Origin: Mycobacterium sp.
Lineage (GTDB): Bacteria > Actinomycetota > Actinomycetes > Mycobacteriales > Mycobacteriaceae
Direction: 5' to 3'
Length of the DNA: 52,517 nucleotides
Assembly: GCA_025965975.1 (NCBI GenBank)
Contig: JAOPVX010000184.1
Coordinates: 1 to 52,517 of the forward strand
Below the pieces are notes generated by a model that was not told the origin of the DNA, did not search any database, and saw only the letters and a program-made list of their open reading frames with translations. Positions 50,038-52,517 of the stretch are shown here, one piece after another (the first letter of the stretch is position 1; the number at the start of each line of letters is the position of its first letter). The position numbers were made by a program, and so were the translations under genes.

Positions 50038-51340
50038 TTACCACGGTGGCTGGCTACCGCCCGCATGCTGCGGCGGGCCGGTTTCGGCGCGACCGGGCCG
50101 CAGATCGACGCGGTCGTGAACCAGGACTGGTCGGCCTACCTCGACGAGGCGCTCGATCTCGATCCCGACACCGACGCAGGGGCGCTGGCGACGCCGCGTC
50201 CGATGCCGGCCAGCCCTGCAGTTCCCGCCGACGGTGCAGGCGATGCCGCGCTCCAGGAGTTCACTCGTACGCTGTTCGATCAGATGATCGACCTCACCTC
50301 GTGGTGGGTGCGACGCATGGCCGCCGTGCACGAGCCGGTCCATGAGAAGCCCACCCTGCTGTGGCACAACCATTTCGCGACGTTGGCCCAGAAGGTGCCC
50401 GCCGCGGAATGGATGGGCAAGCAGGACCAGAAGCTGCGCACCCTCAAACTCGGCGATTTCCACACGCTCGCCTACGCGATGTTGACCGACTCGGCGATGC
50501 TGTTCTGGCTGGACGGCGTTCACAACAGCGCAGGCGCGGCGAACGAGAATCTGTCCCGCGAGTTCATGACGCTCTTCACGCTCGGACACGGAAGCGGCCA
50601 CACGGAAGAAGATGTACGCCAAGGGGCCCGCGCGCTCACCGGTTGGTTCATCGGCCCAGTGGGCCAGGCCGAGATCGCCCCCGGCCACCACGACAGCACC
50701 GACAAGACCGTGATGGGCGTCAAAGGCGACCTCGACGAGTCCGATTTCTGTGACATCGTGCTCCGCCAACCGAACTCGGCCGGCTTCGTCGCCTCGAAGC
50801 TGTGGCGAATGCTGGCGTCCGACACCGATCCGTCGGCACCGACGCTGCAACGCCTGGTGTCCGCCTACGGTCCTGGACGGGACGTCAAATCGTTGACCAA
50901 GGCGATCCTGCTTGACCCAGAGTCCGCCGACCGCGCGGGCACCGTGGTCAACACGCCCGTCAGTGTCTGATCGGCGTGGTCCGTGCTCAAGGCGCCGATC
51001 GACGATCCCGCGATGTTGGAGCCCGTCCTCGTGGCGCTGACGGTGATGGGTCAGCGACCTTTCTATCCGCCGAACGTGGGCGGCTGGCCCAGCGGCCAGG
51101 CGTGGCTGTCGACCAGCAGCATCTCGGCACGCGCGTGGGCGGCGGACAAAGTTCACCAAGTCGGGCGATGTCTCGGTAGTGGAGCAAACCGCTCGTGGCG
51201 ACCACATCGACGTCGCCGGCTACTTGCTCGGGATCGGCGCGTGCACAGATCGCACAGCGGGCGCGCTCAAGCCCATCGCCAATGACCCCCGCCGATTGGT
51301 CGCCGCCGCGGTGAACACGCCCGAATACCTTACGTCGTAA
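50038..51340 (+). pseudogene. DUF1800 family protein, broken by frameshifts
   Basis: Frame 1 reads RWLATARMLRRAGFGATGPQ, LTSWWVRRMAAVHEPVHEKP and TLLWHNHFATLAQKVPAAEW to a TGA at 50968-50970, all typical DUF1800. Just beyond, LIGVVRA is in another frame and LKAPIDDPAMLEPVLVALT is back in frame 1, so a -1 and a -2 indel 20 bases apart create the stop. At about 51149 one extra base shifts to a frame ending FTKSGDVSVVEQTA ... NTPEYLTS with TAA at 51340. The N-terminus before 50038 also lacks an in-frame start. Function of the family is unknown; it is usually paired with DUF1501, as here. Confidence 0.85.
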
Positions 51341-51352
51341 TGAGATTCAACG

Positions 51353-52263
51353 ATGCCTGAATTCAATCGCCGAAAGTTTCTGATCGCCAGGCCGGCGTCG
51401 GCCCGTCGGCGTGGTGGGCGGTGTCGGCGAGCTGACTCTCCCGGACCTGCCCGACGCGCCCGTGAAGACAGGTTGGATCGACCGCTGGCCCGACGCCACC
51501 GGCGACGATCCGTTACGGGCGGTCAACATCGGAGCGGTGCTTGCCCCCTTGGGCATTGGGGAAAAGCACGTTGCCGCAGCGCTTTCCGACTGGGTCCCGC
51601 CGGTGCCGGACGATATCGCCAAGACGCTAGAGCTAGACGCGCTGAGTGACGACGATCCGCACGACACGCGGGCGATGGGCGCAGTGCGCGAGGCCTACCG
51701 TGCGAACAGCAACACAACCCCGGTGTTCGGAAAGGTGGTCAAGGGAGCTGCGCGCCCGGCGCCCAAACGACGGGCAGCGGCGACGCGCAGACGTTGCCAG
51801 ACGATTTGGAGTTGGTGGCGACGTGCGTCAAGGCCGGCGTGCCGTCACAGGTTTACATAGTGTCGCTGGGTGATTTCGACACCCACGCCGATGAACGAGC
51901 GGCACACCGGTCGCTGCTGAAGGCACTCGACGACGCGCTCACGCGGTTCCTGCACGAGATGAGGAGCAGCAGTTTCGGCAAGAACGTCGTCGTCATGGTG
52001 TGGTCGGAGTTCGGACGCCGGGTAGCCGGCGAACGCGTCTGCGGGCACCGACCACGGCACCTCGGGGCCGGTGTTCATAGCGGGCGCGCATGTCACGGGC
52101 GGCTTCTACGGCGACGAACCGAGTCTGACCGACCTCGACGACGGTGACCTCAAGACCACAACCAACTTCCGTGACATCTACCACGAACTGCTGGGCAAGA
52201 GTCTGTCTGCGCACCGACCCCGAACCGGTGGTTGGCACCGGCCGAAGAGAACTGGGTTTCTGC
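51353..52263 (+). pseudogene. DUF1501 family (Tat-exported) protein, heavily degraded
   Basis: Fragments in order: MPEFNRRKFLIA (Tat-like start at 51353), then another frame GVVGGVGELTLPDLPDAPVK and TGWIDRWPDATGDDPLRAVN, a third change to VPSQVYIVSLGDFDTHADER and VVVMVWSEFGRRVAG, a fourth to TSGPVFIAGAHVTGGFYGDE, and a last one to RTDPEPVVGTGRRELGF. At least four frameshifts are needed. The roughly 100 family residues expected between the signal region and TGWI are also missing (LTLPDL joins PDAPVKTGWI), an internal deletion. With the DUF1800 gene upstream this was a functional pair that has been lost. Confidence 0.85.
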
Positions 52264-52277
52264 GATGAAATCCGGTT

Positions 52278-52353
52278 TGGTAGCCCCGATGGGATTCGAA
52301 CCCACGCTACCGCCGTGAGAGGGCGGCGTCCTAGGCCGCTAGACGACGGGGCC
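52278..52353 (-). tRNA. tRNA-Glu (CTC)
   Basis: The minus strand folds as a cloverleaf: acceptor GGCCCCG with CGGGGCT (one G-T pair), anticodon stem CCGCC/GGCGG with loop CTCTCAC and anticodon CTC, and T-loop GGTTCGAATCC. The discriminator base is A (52281) and CCA is encoded at 52280-52278. The tRNA-Glu lies where M. tuberculosis has gluT, next to gltX. Confidence 0.95.
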
Positions 52354-52414
52354 AGAACCGGAGTGCCAGCATAACGCACGCGATTATGCCGACCTAATCT
52401 GCTGCAGCCCGGCT

Positions 52415-52517
52415 GGATGGCTCCTCGCGCGAGCGCTTGTCGCTGCTGGATGGCTCCTCGCGCGAGCGCTTGTCGCTGCTGGATGGCTCCTCGCGCGAGC
52501 GCTTGTCGCTGCTGGAT
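52415..52517. repeat. 33-bp tandem repeat running off the window edge
   Basis: Three full identical copies (starting at 52415, 52448, 52481) and the beginning of a fourth (52514) of a 33-base unit that begins GGATGGCTCCTCGCGCGAGC; it contains the palindrome CTCGCGCGAG. All six frames stay open because 33 is a multiple of three. On the minus strand one frame gives an 11-residue SSSDKRSREEP repeat ending RAAAD with TAG at 52396-52394, which could be the tail of the next gene. True copy number is not visible. Confidence 0.9.

Noticed and set aside
52415-52517. CRISPR-like array
   Set aside because: Repeats are contiguous without unique spacers and period is 33 bp; it is a simple tandem repeat.

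Overview
The window is high-GC actinobacterial DNA. Gene order from the amt-glnB-glnD-ffh block through smc, rnc, coaD, pyc, recG, thiL, ddl, ppk, hupB and leuCD to a tRNA-Glu follows the Mycobacterium tuberculosis Rv2915c-Rv2992c backbone closely. This points to a non-tuberculous mycobacterium (Mycolicibacterium-like). The assignment is inferred from recognised protein families and synteny; no search was run.

Layout. Bases 1-3.7 kb are accessory and decayed: an in-frame chimera of an amidase and an oxidoreductase, a frameshifted unrecognised ORF, a DJ-1/PfpI gene with a shifted C-terminus behind a TetR-like remnant, a small secreted protein with a clean terminator, and a 5'-truncated group II intron that keeps its maturase/HNH part and RNA domains V and VI. 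From 3.7 to 21.1 kb lie a second DJ-1 protein, an amidohydrolase, ffh, the nitrogen-control operon amt-glnB-glnD with two GlnR-like boxes, ftsY, a type II IPP isomerase (fni), smc, acyP, osmC, mutM, rnc, a DUF177 gene and sepIVA. Two SRP GTPases, chromosome condensation, RNA processing and septation functions sit together. The PDIM/PGL region that separates sepIVA from coaD in M. tuberculosis is absent. From 21.4 to 34.1 kb come coaD, rsmD, pyc, a VKOR/DsbA-like disulfide pair, lipN, two aldo-keto reductases, recG and a DAK2/FakA-like kinase. From 34.2 to 45.1 kb come rpmB, a secreted protein, ung, thiL, a stand-alone Lrp ligand domain, a DUF3515 protein, ddl, a PLP enzyme, gpsA, fbiD, ppk and mutT1.

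The last 7.4 kb mixes core and decaying genes. There is an O-methyltransferase pseudogene with two frameshifts, hupB, a leuD interrupted by a stop just before its conserved tail, leuC, an IclR regulator, and a DUF1800/DUF1501 pair wrecked by frameshifts and an internal deletion. A tRNA-Glu(CTC) with encoded CCA and a 33-bp tandem repeat running off the edge close the window.

No clearly new multi-gene system is visible. The strongest unusual signals are genome decay (at least six broken genes, including leuD), the GlnR box pair, the rsmD start with only CTG available, the lipN/AKR start codons overlapping inside one CATG, the chimera at the left edge, and several short in-frame repeat expansions (ftsY, lipN, thiL). 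Some frameshifts could be sequence errors; the multi-lesion genes are hard to explain that way.
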